This document shows, one piece after another, positions 12,101 to 25,200 of a stretch of DNA of 64,000 bases (position 1 is the first letter of the stretch; every line of letters starts with the position of its first letter). Made by a program: the position numbers and the translations under genes. The stretch is from assembly GCF_033115175.1 (NCBI RefSeq), contig NC_084834.1, forward strand, positions 89,140,462-89,204,461, in the 5' to 3' direction. The DNA is from Lepus europaeus. Its lineage: Eukaryota > Chordata > Mammalia > Lagomorpha > Leporidae. A model generated the notes under the pieces. The model saw only the letters and a list, made by a program, of their open reading frames with translations, was not told the origin of the DNA and did not search any database.

Positions 12101-15100
12101 GACCTTTTCTGTACCTCTTGTCCCAATCCATACTAACATGCTCAAGACAGATCTGAAATTTAACTACCTTGTTTGAAGGTATCTGTGAGAACAGAAGCTT
12201 TATCAAATGGACTGCAGCCACTCTTTACTTCCCTCCTGTTGTCCTATGGTGCTTTATACTCACTTTAAAGTAGCATGTCTCGTACTGTACTGTTTGATCC
12301 TTCACTTGTTCCTTCATGCAACAAACATACAAGTGGCTCCTAATGTTGTAGGCATAGGGGATATATGAGTTTGAAACTAAGATATTACTGACGATTACCC
12401 CTGAGCTGTAGGTGAGATACACTGATCCAAGTTTTACCTACAACTACAGTGCAGCCTGAAAACTATGCAAGTGATAGAGGTACAGTTTGTAAGGACTTGG
12501 TTAACTCTGCATAGGAATATAAGTCTCTGGCAAAGGTCTTTGGGAGAGGATGAAATTCAAGCGGACATTTTCTTAATGGACTTTTACTGCTATATTGTGA
12601 TATAATCAGTGATGTTTATTCATTATTTTTCTTGGGAGGAAATAAACAAAATGCTTTCAGAACAGGGCTATAAGAGACATTCCTATTTGAAAGATAAGAA
12701 GTAGGAAAGGAGGGTCCCAAGTAAGTAAAAAAAACCAAAAAGACAAACATTTAAATCCTAAGGTTTGAGAATTATCTTCTGTAACTCAACGTCCCACCCT
12801 GTCCAGACACACTAGGGCTGGGGCTGGAGACCCAAACCTGCGAGCATGGCTTTGCTAGGCCCAACCCACATCCCAGCTCTCACTGGTTGGAGTTGTGTGC
12901 CCGTGGCTAAGACTGCACCTGCACATTCGTGGCTCTACTGCCCTGGGTTCTGCTCTCTCCCTTGGCAGCTCTCTGTTGGGGCCCCAAAGGCTCTACGGGA
13001 CATCCTTTGAAATCGAGGAGAAAGCAGCTCATATGCTCTGCACACCAGCAGAGCTGGCACTACCTGAATACCCTCTAGACCCCCTTTTTACCCCAGAGGG
13101 GTGGCCACCAGATCCACCCCCAGGCTGGCCGAGGAGCACAGCAACAGAATGTGGGAAGCACAGAGTTAAAGCAGTGCCACACATCAGCACTGAGGTTTCA
13201 CAGGGCACAAGGCCCTTTTGACATAATTCTATTCCCCAGGTCTTGGCACTGTGGACTTGTGACAGCACTGGCAGCCCCACAATCTCTGAAATGCTTCTGA
13301 GGTTGTCCTTGCATCGTCTTGATGGACTGTACCAGGCTCCACCTGCCTTACTGATGTTTCTTTCAAAGCTTGCTTGGTTAAACTCTTGTCCTTACATGAA
13401 CACTCTTCCGTTCTTTCCACCAGGGCCAGGCTGAGAACTGTCCAAATCTTTAACTTCTGCTTCCGTCCTGATGGTAAGTTTCATCTTCATATTACTTTTC
13501 TTCTTCGAGAAAGTCATGTCCCTCCTTCAAGACTCTGCTTAGATTTCGTCCACCATACGTCCTAGTCCATCACTCACCAGTTCTAACTTTCTTTTTTTTT
13601 TCTTGACAGGCAGAGTGGACAGTGAGAGAGAGAGACAGAGAGAAAGGTCTTCCTTTTTGCCGTTGGTTCACCTTCCAATGGCCGCCACGGCCGGCTCATC
13701 GTGCTGATCCGAAGCCAGGAGCCAGGTGCTTCTCCTGGTCTCCTATGCGGGTGCAGGAACCAGTTCTAACTTTCAAACACGAGGATATAAATATAGTTTA
13801 CCAAGTTTCTTGCCACTTTACAACAGAGGTCGCCCTTCCTCCAGTTTCCTGTAACATCTCACTTGCATTCAGACCTCATCGGAACGGCCTTTACAGCGCA
13901 CATTCCTGCCAGCTTTCTCTCATCATGACCACTTGGATAATTTCTAAGACGACTGAGGTCTCTCTACAGCTCTCCTCTTCTGAGCCTCTTCTGAGAACTG
14001 CCCATTTCAGTCCATTTGTAAGCCTGTTTTTCCTCACATGCACTTCAAAACTCACGTAGCCTCTATCCATTACCCATTCCAAAGCTGCTTCTATACCATC
14101 AGGTATTTGCTACAGCAACACCTTACCTGTCAGTACCAATTTCTGTCCGTATACCTTCGGGCTGCTGGTGAGCAATTTAAAAACAGAAGTTTACTGCGTA
14201 CAGTATGGAGGCTAGAAAGTCCAAGATCAAGAGCCAGTGGGTTCAAGGTCCCATGAAGGCCCATTCCTTACAGCTGGTGCCCTCTCTGTGTCCTCATGTG
14301 ACAGAGGGAGGAACAGGCTTCTCTCATGAGGGCCTTAATCCACTCATGAGGAGTTTGCCTCATGACCTAATCCTTCCTACAGACCTGCCTCTTAATAATG
14401 AGCACTGGGATCCACCCACAGCACCTCCCCTCTCCCCTTCCTCTACCATCCTCAAAGTCTGAACAGTGTCTTCTCCTGACAAGAGTTCCTTAATCTTAGT
14501 ACAGTTAAATTTATCCATCTTTACTTGAGAAATTCCAGAAGTGAGAAAGCTATTCGTCTACATGTTTATCAACATGCATTTCATATATAAGGCCTTCATC
14601 CATGTGGAGTTGATTTTTGTGTATAGCATAAGGGCAATGATTTACTTTCTTTGGTTTTCTTTCTTTTCTTTTTTTTTTTTTTTTTGAGTGGATGATTTTC
14701 TTTCTGGCTCCATTTAATATGCCACCTCTAACAATATACATCAGGTTCTGAGCTCTTTTGTGACTCTGGAAATCAGTCCTATCAATACAGCCTTTAGTAA
14801 TTCTTGATACCTAGTAGGCCAAGCTCTCCATCCTTATTTGACTTAAGAACTATTTCTAGCTACTCTACACTCTTTTTTTTTTTTTTTTTAATTTTTGACA
14901 GGCAGAGTGGACAGTAAGAGAGAGAGAGAGACAGAAAGGTCTTCCTTTTGCCATTGGTTCACCCTCCAATGGCCGCCGCGGTAGGCATGCTGCGGCCGGC
15001 GCACCGCGCTGATCCGATGGCAGGAGCCAGGTGCTTTTCCTGGTCTCCCATGGGGTGCAGGGCCCAAGCACTTGAACCATCCTCCACTGCACTCCTGGGC

Positions 15101-18100
15101 CATAGCAGAGAGCTGGCCTGGAAGAGGGGCAACCGGGACAGGATTGGTGCCCCGACCGGGACTAGAACCCAGTGTGCCGGCGCCGCAGGTGGAGGATTAG
15201 CCTAGTGAGCCGCGGCGCCGGCCTACTCTACACTCTTTACTCATTCATATAAATTTTAGAACCATCTTGTCAAGTTTAATACACAGCCTGCTGAGATTAA
15301 AACCAGAGTTTTTCTAACTACAGAGTTAGGTGATTCTTAGTGTGTATAATCCAGGCCAGCAACTCCTAGGAATCCTGAGAGCCCTTCCAGGGGTTCATGA
15401 AATCAAAACTATTTTTACCTTACTCGGACGTTACTGGACTTTTTTTTTTTTTTTTTTTTGCATTTTGTCACAAGCACACACAATCTTCCAGAGGCTATAT
15501 GATATTGTGGAACATTCTGATAGCTAACAAAATGAGTGTTTATATATTCCCATGTTTAAACAATTTCACCTTAAATTTCAAATACTGTAAATATTGACAG
15601 ATGTAACCAATACACAAGTAAAACTCTTTGTAGTCTTCAATGATTTTAAGAGAATCTCAAGATCTGTAAGTTTCAGCCGGCGCCGCGGCTCACTAGGCTA
15701 ATCCTCCGCCTTGCGGCGCCGGCACACCGGGTTCTAGTCCCGGTCGGGGCACCGATCCTGTCCCGGTTGCCCCTCTTCCAGGCCAGCTCTCTGCTGTGGC
15801 CAGGGAGTGCAGTGGAGGATGGCCCAGGTCCTTGGGCCCTGCACCCCATGGGAGACCAGGAGAAGCACCTGGCTCCTGCCATCGGATCAGCGCGGTGCGC
15901 CGGCCGCAGCGCGCTACCGCGGCGGCCATTGGAGGGTGAACCAACGGCAAAAGGAAGACCTTTCTGTCTGTCTCTCTCTCACTATCCACTCTGCCTGTCA
16001 AAAAAAAAAAAAATCTGTAAGTTTCAGAAATACTGATATACACTCAGAGATTTAAATATATTTTTGTTTACTCAGTTTGTGTGTGTTAAGTTCATAAAGC
16101 CATCTTGGGTACAAGGACTATTTGATTCACCTTCAATATTTTCAATAAAAAAAAATGATCTCCTTTTCCAAATCTTGTGTTTTTGATACTTTTCTCCTTG
16201 TTTGACTAGTAAACTTAGCATAATGGGTAACAATTGGATTCTGGGGGCTGGAGCTGTGGCGTAGTGAGTTAAGCCGCTGTAGCAATGCTGGCATCCCACA
16301 TGGGTGCCAGTTTGTGTCTTGCTGCTACACTTCTAATCCAACTCACTGCTAATGGGAAACCAGGGATGGCCCAAGTGCTTGGATCCTTGCCACACACATG
16401 GGAGACTCAGAAGAAGCTCTTGTCTTTGGCCTGGCCCAATCCTAGTCATTGAGACCATTTGGAGAGTAAACCAGCAGATGGAAGAACTCTCTGTAACTCT
16501 GCCTTTCTGACAGACATATAGATAGATAGATAAATAAATTAATAAATACATTTTAAAAATGAAACAAAACAACTGGACTCTGAAGTCAGGCTGTGTTAAA
16601 ATCATGTTTCTGCTACTATGGTGCCTTGGGCAAGTTACCTAACCTGCTTCAGTTTCTTCATCTGGAAAATGGGGATAATAGGATTATATTACTGTTTTCA
16701 TTCTTTAAAAAATATCTCTATAGTGTTCCATTGGTGTATACAAAAAATGTACGATTCTCTAATTAAGGAACATTAATGTATTCTTCATTTATTATGAATC
16801 ATAATATAATATACATTAGCATACTTAAGTGCTTGCAGGACTGAAATTTCGGAATGTGACATGTATAGAAGTAGACCTGCTAGGTCAAAAGAGGGCAAAC
16901 ACATTTTTAATTGGTAAGTTTTTTTTTTTTTTTGCTGATTTACCTTTTGTTTGAGAAGTAGAGAAAGAGAAGGAATGAAAGAGGAAAGGACAGAGAAACA
17001 CAGAAACAAAGACAGACAGAACTTCCATCCACTGATTTATTCCCCAAATGTCCACAACAGCTGTGACTGGGAGAGGCTGAAGTCAAGAGCCTGGAACTCA
17101 AGCTGGCTCTCCTATATGAGTGGCAGGATCTGCCTACCTGTTTACTGCTCACTTGCTGTCTCCCAGGGAATACATTAGCAGGCAGCTGAAATCAGAGCAG
17201 AGCTGGGGCTTGAACCCAGGCATTCCAATAAGGGATGCAAGCTTCTTAACCACTGAGCCAAATGCTTGTTCCCATATGTTTTATTTTGACACATACTGCT
17301 ATATTGTTCTCTGAAAAGGTCAATTCATACTTCTACTACAACACTTGAAATTAGGATAAGGGGCCAGAACTGTGGTATAGCAGGTAAAGCTGCTGCCTGC
17401 AGTGCCAGCATCCCATATGGGCGCCGGTTTGAGTCCCGGCTGCTTCCCTTCAGATCCAACTCTCTGCTATGGCCTGGGAAATCAGTGGAAGATGGCCCAA
17501 GTCCTTGGGCCCCTGCACCCACGTGGGAGACTTGGAAGAAGCTCCTGGCTCCTGGCTTCAAGTTGGTGCAGCTCCAGCACTGTGGCCAACTGCGGACTGA
17601 ATCAGTGATGGAAGACCTCTCTCTCTCTGACTCTCCTTCTCTCTCTGTGTAACTCAAATAAAAAAATAAATCTTTAAAAAAAAAAAAAGAAATTAGGATG
17701 AGCCTTTTCTCAAATCCTTGCCAACACCTGGTAGCATTAATTCTTAAAAGCAGTGTCAACATGAAGCATGAGCACTAGTGAGCTGGAGCATCTTTTTATT
17801 TAAGCACAATCGCTATGGCTTCTTTTGTGGGTTGCCTTCTTGGATACTTTGTCAGTTTTTCTTATGGATGTATAGGAATGCTTTGCATAGCAGGGTTAGT
17901 AATCCTTTCTATAATATATGTTGCTCATTTTTTAGGAAGTATTGGTTTGTGTGTTAACTTAGAAATAAGTTTCTACCTTAAAGGTGACATGCAACAACAG
18001 ATGGTATGAAACAAAATTCAATGTAAACATCACTAGCACATTTTGCACCGATATATGAAGGTACTTAAAAAATTCCATGGAAAATGGAATTAAAAGCTTA

Positions 18101-21100
18101 GTTATCTTGCTGCAAAAAGTTTTTGAAATACATACATATAAGGAGGGTCCTCAAAAAGTTCATGAAAAATGCATATTATGAAAATTATGAATTTCAAAAA
18201 TTTTTACACCAAAATACAACTTATTTTTAAAGATTCACTTACTTATTCATTTGAAAGGAAGAGTCAGAGAGAGAGGCAAGACAGAGATCTTCAATCTGCT
18301 GGTTCACTCCCCAAATGCCTGCAATGGCCAAAGATGGGCCAGGCCGAAGTCAGGGGCCAGGAACTCCATCTGGGTCTCCCATGTGGGTGGCAGGAGCCCA
18401 AGTGTGAGGACTGTCCTTCACAGGTACATTATCAGGGAGCTGGATTGGAAGATGAGCAGCCAGGACTCGAACTGGGCTCATATGCGATGCCCACATTGCA
18501 GGCAGCAGCTTAATTTGCTGTGCCACAGCACCAGTCCTAAAATAAATTTACCTAGTAATATCATTTTCCCATTTTCTGAAGTACCTTTATATACCTATGC
18601 TCTATCTACGACTGCTTCTACACAGAGAAAGTTCAAAGCTTAATGTAAGCACTCAGCACTAATCATGGAAACAATCAACTCTTCTTAATTTTAGAAAATG
18701 AAATATTATCCAACAGTTTTTGCCAAAGTTAAAATTGGTTTAAAGTACTTAAAATATTACTAATGAACATGAATGTATTATTGGAGCATTTGTTTTTAAT
18801 ATTTTAACAAAATATATCTTAGAATTCTAAAAATGGAACTATGTTACTTACGTTCCCAAAACAGGACTGAGTTCCTTCAAGTCTTCCAATGATGGCTTCT
18901 GGTCCAAAAGTTTCTTAAATAGTGCCAGTGGGAAACAGAGGTTGGCAACATTGCAATTGAAGAGGGAGAGTCCACAGAGGATCCCAAAGAAGAAGTACCT
19001 CTTCTCCTCGAACTTAGGCTGAAAAGGGGAAAACAAATCTTAAAGTAACATGATTCTTTTTTATCAGAACAATGGAATGTTAGTAACACCTTTCTCCCTT
19101 TTCACAAAATCAAATCTCAAATTAATACCAGGAAAACCCAAGATAAGAGTATTTAGACTTTATACTTGGTCATGAGGCCAATTTAAATCCCTGCCACAGG
19201 TTTCATTACTAAAAGCATAATAGGAATAGTGATGTACAAGGCTCAACAATCCTTAAAAACTTGTTTTGTACTTTTTCTCTCCATGGCCTTTGCCTTTTTA
19301 AGTTCATCAAGAAAAATAGAACTTGAAACAAAGAATGTGTACCTGAGAAAGGAAGGGTTCATTTTTGAACCTTGCATATTGCTTCTACATTTATTGGGTT
19401 CTCCTGTGAGGGCAGACATGGGAACCCAAGCAACGAGGAGACGAGGAGTCCATCTAACAATCAATGTGTCAGATTTGAAGATTAACTCTACAATTATGTC
19501 AACAACTCTGCTCCTAATATGAAATGGTCTAAACCTAATTTTCCATGGTATCCAATCATTTTGTCTGTCACAAAACAGCACAAGCAAAAAACAAAGGACA
19601 TACCTTGGCAGGAAACCACATGAAGGAAGCCTCTTCAGGGTACATGAACATCCCATATTCTGGCCGGGTCATCTCTTCAAACAGACAGTAGAAGAACTCT
19701 GTCATGACTCCTCTAAAGCCATACCCAATCTCTCCAGTGAATGAAACCTGAACAAACACAGCAAACATGTTCTCACTTCCAGCGCTCCATGTTATGCTGC
19801 CAGAGAGAAAGAGTCCCTTAATACCAGCAACAGTGGGCACTAACCAGGGACCCAAGTATTTCATAAGCACTGTGGTAAGCATCTTCCTTGTATCATCCTT
19901 CCACCAACTCTGTGAGATCAGTGAAACTTCCAGAATTTAAATAACTTTCCCATTTATACAACAGCAAGGTGGTGTGACCTAGATGGGTTTCTGTCAGTCA
20001 AACCCCAGAGCCTGCCAGAAATCTAATCGAATTGACCTCAACTGGCATTACTTTCACACTTACTAGTTTCATTAAATATAATGAAAATAAACTGAAGGAA
20101 ATAAAAAGATTAGAATTTCCCAAAAATCTGAAAAAGCAGGGTATACATATGGTATTTGTTGCTGTGGCTGTTTCTGCTGAAAACAATTCTTTTATCACAC
20201 CCCATCCTTTCTCCTTCAGTTTCCTGCTCCATCATACCTCTCCTTGGAATCTTTCACTTCAATTCACAAATGTGTTAAGATCTCCCTTATACTTAGAAGA
20301 AAAGAAAATTGCAATACACTGTCTCCAATAGAGACAGCACTGGCTCCTTTCACTGTGGGAGCCAAACTTCAGAGAATGCATGCTTGCCCACTCCTCCAGC
20401 AGTGGGTCCTCCAAGAGGACCAAGTAGTTGTGAATCCACAGTTCCAGGTACTTTTTCTCACTGCATCTTCCCGATTTTCTCTAACTCACTCCACACTCCT
20501 GACCACTTCCTTTTTCTGGCACTCTTCTCCTATGCTTTCTCTTACAAAACATGATTCAGGCTTCTATTTCTGTATGTGCTTTTTCCTGCATCCCATCCTG
20601 ACATTCTTGTCCCTGCTCCCTGCTCCTTCCTTGGATGCTCCATTCCTTGTAAGCATTTAGCCTTCCAATCCATTCTATTCTCCCTCCTGATTGACAGGTG
20701 CTCATTTCATAGCCTACCCAACACTTCCATCTGGCTGTTCCTCTAACACTCCCAGGAGCGCTTCTTGCTAGCTTCTTTATTTGGAAGGGTGCCTCCTTCA
20801 TTCCCCAGAGAAACAAGTTTCAAACCTCAATGAAATATTTCCAATCTTTCTCTTAGGACCAACTATCAAATCCATATGCTTCTCCTTCCTCTGGATAAGT
20901 TGCCTGATCTTACAAAAGCATCAGCTTTCCCCCCACAAGATTAACAGAAAGATTAAATGGGATAACACATGCAAAAGGCCTCATGAAGAATCTAGAAAAT
21001 GGGAAATGCTCAATGAATGCGACCTGAATTTTAAAAAAGAATGAATCAAAGTGGAACTAAAATAACTGAGTGGATGGCTTAACAAGCACATGTTGCATTC

Positions 21101-22203
21101 ATATAATGAGTTCATTAGTTATAAAATCATTTCTGTGCAAACACGTAGAAAGGCTAACTCTAATAGCAAACTCTAATACAACCATACTTTTCAAACAGTA
21201 TTCTGAGCTTTAGTAAAGTCAATCTTCCTTTAATCTGAGTAGAATTAGTGATAAACTAGAGTCTCCCATCAAAACTACTCAAATCAATATTATCAGACCA
21301 ATCTGCATTTGTCATAAGTAGAAAATCTAGTGCCTGATGACTGGGCCCAAATTCTGGCTGTGATATTTCTTGGCTGTGCGTTCTTGGGATAAGTTACCTG
21401 ATTGTTCTGTGCCTCAGTTTCTCTACATGTTAACAGGAGGGAAAAACAAAACCTACCATATAGTGTTGAAAGAGTTAGACAAGTGTAAGACACAACATTT
21501 CTAGGTACAAAGAAAGCAGTCAATAAATCTACTAATCATTATAATTCTATAACAAATATCTTAGTAAGACAAGTCATATGGTAATTATATAAAAAACCAT
21601 CTAGAAACGTTCAGAACACGGTTCCATCTGCGTGATACACCAGAACAACAGTGCAGTTAATAAAGGGGACACCTCCTCTTCTACAAAACAACTTGGGTTC
21701 TGCACGAGAGCAGAAGCACGCTTTACTGATCCTTGGCATCAAGCCCATCTCTCTGAACTCTTGCAAGGTGGTGACTAGTAAGGCTAAAGAAGACCTCAGA
21801 TGGGACTGGACCTCCTTCCGGACCAGGGTGGGAGAACCACCCTTGAGCCTGCTGCTTCTTAGCCCAAACATACTGGGTGTCCATAGCCACCATGCCAAAT
21901 TTAAGGTAATTAGGGAGGCACCAGGGCCTTGCCTGTGTTCCACATCAGTGCCTGGGTTCAATTTCTGGTTCCATATCCTGATTCCAGTTTCCTGCCAAGC
22001 AGACTCTGGGAGGCAGTGGTGATGGCTGAAGTATTGGGCTCTTGTCACCCAATTGAAGGACCTAGATTGCATTCCTAGCTTCAGACTCAGCCTCCTGCCC
22101 AGCCCTGGACACCTGGGGAATGAACCAATACATGGGAGCTCTCTGTATCTCTCAAAGAAATTAAAATTTTTTTCTTCAAAGATTTTATTTATTCCTTTGA
22201 AAA

Positions 22204-22246
<43 letters not shown>

Positions 22247-25200
22247 GAAATTTCTGTCTGTTGGTTCCCTCCCCAGATGGCCACAACAGCCAAGTTTGGG
22301 CCAGGCTAAAGCCTGGAGCTTCATCTGTGTCTCCTAGGTGGGTGGCAGGGAAAAGGACTTGGCCCATCCTCAGCTGCTTTCCCAGGACATTAGCAGGGAG
22401 CTGGATCAGAATTGGAGCATTGGGGACATGAATCAGCACCTATATGGGATGCTAGTGACACAGGTGGTAGATACATCTGCTCTGTCACAATGCTGCCCCC
22501 TCCCATTTTTTCTTAAAAAAAAAAAAAAAAAAGACTAACTAGGGAATCAGAAAGACCCCCAAACAGACCCCTCTGTAGCAAAGGGAGATTATTTCCTCTC
22601 CATGAGACCCTTCAGCAGCAAAATAGAGAGTGAGAAATATACTTTACCAACAACTCCTTCCTCAGGTCTTCATTCTCAAACCGACTGAGCTGATTCAAAA
22701 CATCCTCGATCAAGTGGCTCCTCCGGACTCTTAGGTTAAACGTGGGCAGAAAAGCCGGCTCTAACTCCTCCCCTTCAACAAATCTTGCCAATCTTATACA
22801 CGCTCGGATTCTCTTCTCCTAGGATACAGAAATGTGTCACTTTGTTCTTGCCATTTGCCCTCTCAGTAGAAACCTGGTATATCAGAGTAACCAGAACCAT
22901 TTGAAAGCACACGTCACATTCAGGGCAGATGCTTGGGGGTGGCTGACCCATCGGTATTTTCTCTCGCAGAGCACAAGAGACGCGGGACCTGCAGAACACA
23001 ATGCTGTGTGCAGCCACCCGGATGGGCAGCAAAGGCCCAACTATGGATTTCCCTGGGCCACTTTTTCTTGGAAACGCAACTGTACTTCAGTGACCAAAGT
23101 CACTGATCATAGCAGCCTAAGAGACTGACAGAAATCTATAGGAACAGGGCACAGAACTGAAATTCTCAGTCAGAAGCTCAGGTCTTAGAAAGGAAGCAGA
23201 TTGCAGGAAGAATCCAGGAGGGAGAGGCCTCTCCAAAGAGATCCCATCTAAGGAGAAAGTCTAGACAAGGGACTGAATGGGCCGCTTCATCTACAGAGTG
23301 GATATGCAAGGGATGGTGAGAGGAGACACACACACACAGAATGTTCATGATAATCTGGGGCCATGAAAGGCTGACCTCTCAGCAGAACAAAGAGCATTCA
23401 AACACCAGTTTTTTAAAATTACCACCAGAAGCCTGTTTTAAAAGGTTACAAGAGCTGAAGCAAAACAAAGTTATTGGCTGGCACAGCGGCTCACTTGGCT
23501 AATCCTCTGCCTGCGGGCGCCGGTACTCCGGGTTCTAGTCCCGGTTGGGGTGCCGGATTCTGTCCCAGTTGCTCCTCCTCCAGTCCAGCTCTCTGCTGTG
23601 GCCCAGGAGGGCAGTGGAGGATGGCCCAAGTGCTTGGGTCCTGCACCCGCATGGGAGACTAGAAGCACCTGGCTCCTGGCTTCGGATCAGTGCAGCACTG
23701 GCCGTAGCACGCCAGCCGTAGCGGCCATTTGGAGGGTGAACCAAATGGAAGGACCTTTCTCTCTCTCTCTGTCTCTCTCTCACTGTCTAACTTTGCCTGT
23801 CAAAAAAAAAAAAAGTTATTGTATCTTTTTTTTCTGTATGTAAAAGTGGTAAGTACAGAGAACACTTTTAGGTACTTTCTACTATGTACTACTTCAAATG
23901 CTTCACCAACATCAACACATTTAAGCCTCATAAAAAAAATCAGTGAGGTAGGGATCACCAGATATATCTTCCTAGGCATTTTCAATTGTCCCATTTTAAG
24001 TTAAAAACCATCTGTTGTACACATTGACAAAAAGAACCCCCTCAGCTGGACATAGTAGTGATAGGGACTCCAAGGGTCCCTGGAAAAGAAAGAAAAAATA
24101 CATGATGTGAGGAGTAATCTTCAGATGTAGCTGAGTCTGTGGAACAGAAGTGAATAAGCATTTTGTACACTTCTGAGCAAAACAGGCTACTCCAAAGTCA
24201 GTTCCCTGATTGGTTCATGTAGCATGCCTCACTGGCATACACTTTCAGTTCCCTGATTGGTTGTTATTCTGCCCCTCCTCTGATTGGTTAAATCTATAAT
24301 CACTTCTCAGAAAGTGGCCAATCAGAGAGAGCCATTTTGTATATAAAAGAGTTAGCACTTGTAACCTTCTCTGGCAACTCCTCCTTTGGAGTCAGCCTCC
24401 TGACTGTTGGGACGGGTTTCTCATTTTCAACAAACTTCACTTTGTTCAGTATCCCTGTCTGGGCAGAAATTCTTTGATCTGAGATCACTCTCACTGTCCT
24501 GCAACGGTAGTACACGAAGAGAGGAACATTTTACAAACCTTTATTATGGCACCATCACAGAGCACCAGTCATTTATAGTGGTCTTACCTTCAAGAACCCT
24601 CTGCCACCTCTCTCCCTGATGTTTTTTCCATTTGACTGCATCTCCGTAAGTAATGGCCTTGTCCTAACCAAGCCCAACTTTATTATCCCTCTCTAGTCCT
24701 ACTCAGAAGACGGGAGGATGCAGTTGCCAACTTCAAGCACAAACTCTAGCACGAGGCCTGCTGGCCCAGCTCCAACCTGCACAACTGAGGCCCTGATCCA
24801 TCTCAAGGCTGAGCCAATGCAAATGATGACTGCCCACCCTGCCTGCATTAGAGTCTGAGCTCCTAAACGCCACAATCACTGGTCTCACAGTGGGCAGCTC
24901 CCTTATCACTCCCCAGGTGCAGCATGCTTACAAAGGTATTTATCATCGGATTTATGTTAATGAAGGCAAATAGGTATACATACCTGAATTTTTAAAAGTG
25001 AGTCTGCATATAGTAGTTTAATTTTTGTCAGAGTATTAAAGACAAATGAAAAGTTACTGAATGAGACACAACGCTGTTCCTCTGCTGAAGTTTCCTAAAA
25101 ATGGAAATGACAACTATTATAAATTACAGGACAGAGAAATCTTAGACCTTACCTTATAGTCTTTTTTTTTTTTTTTTTTTGACAGGCAGAGTGGACAGTG

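Noticed and set aside
12895-13221. Open frame of 108 codons in intron 18
   Set aside because: No recognisable protein motif or exon borders; possibly an old repeat.
21611-22324. Minus-strand open frame of 237 codons
   Set aside because: It runs through two CSINE copies and their CT/CA repeats and encodes low-complexity sequence ([11 protein letters not shown]), so it is not a gene.
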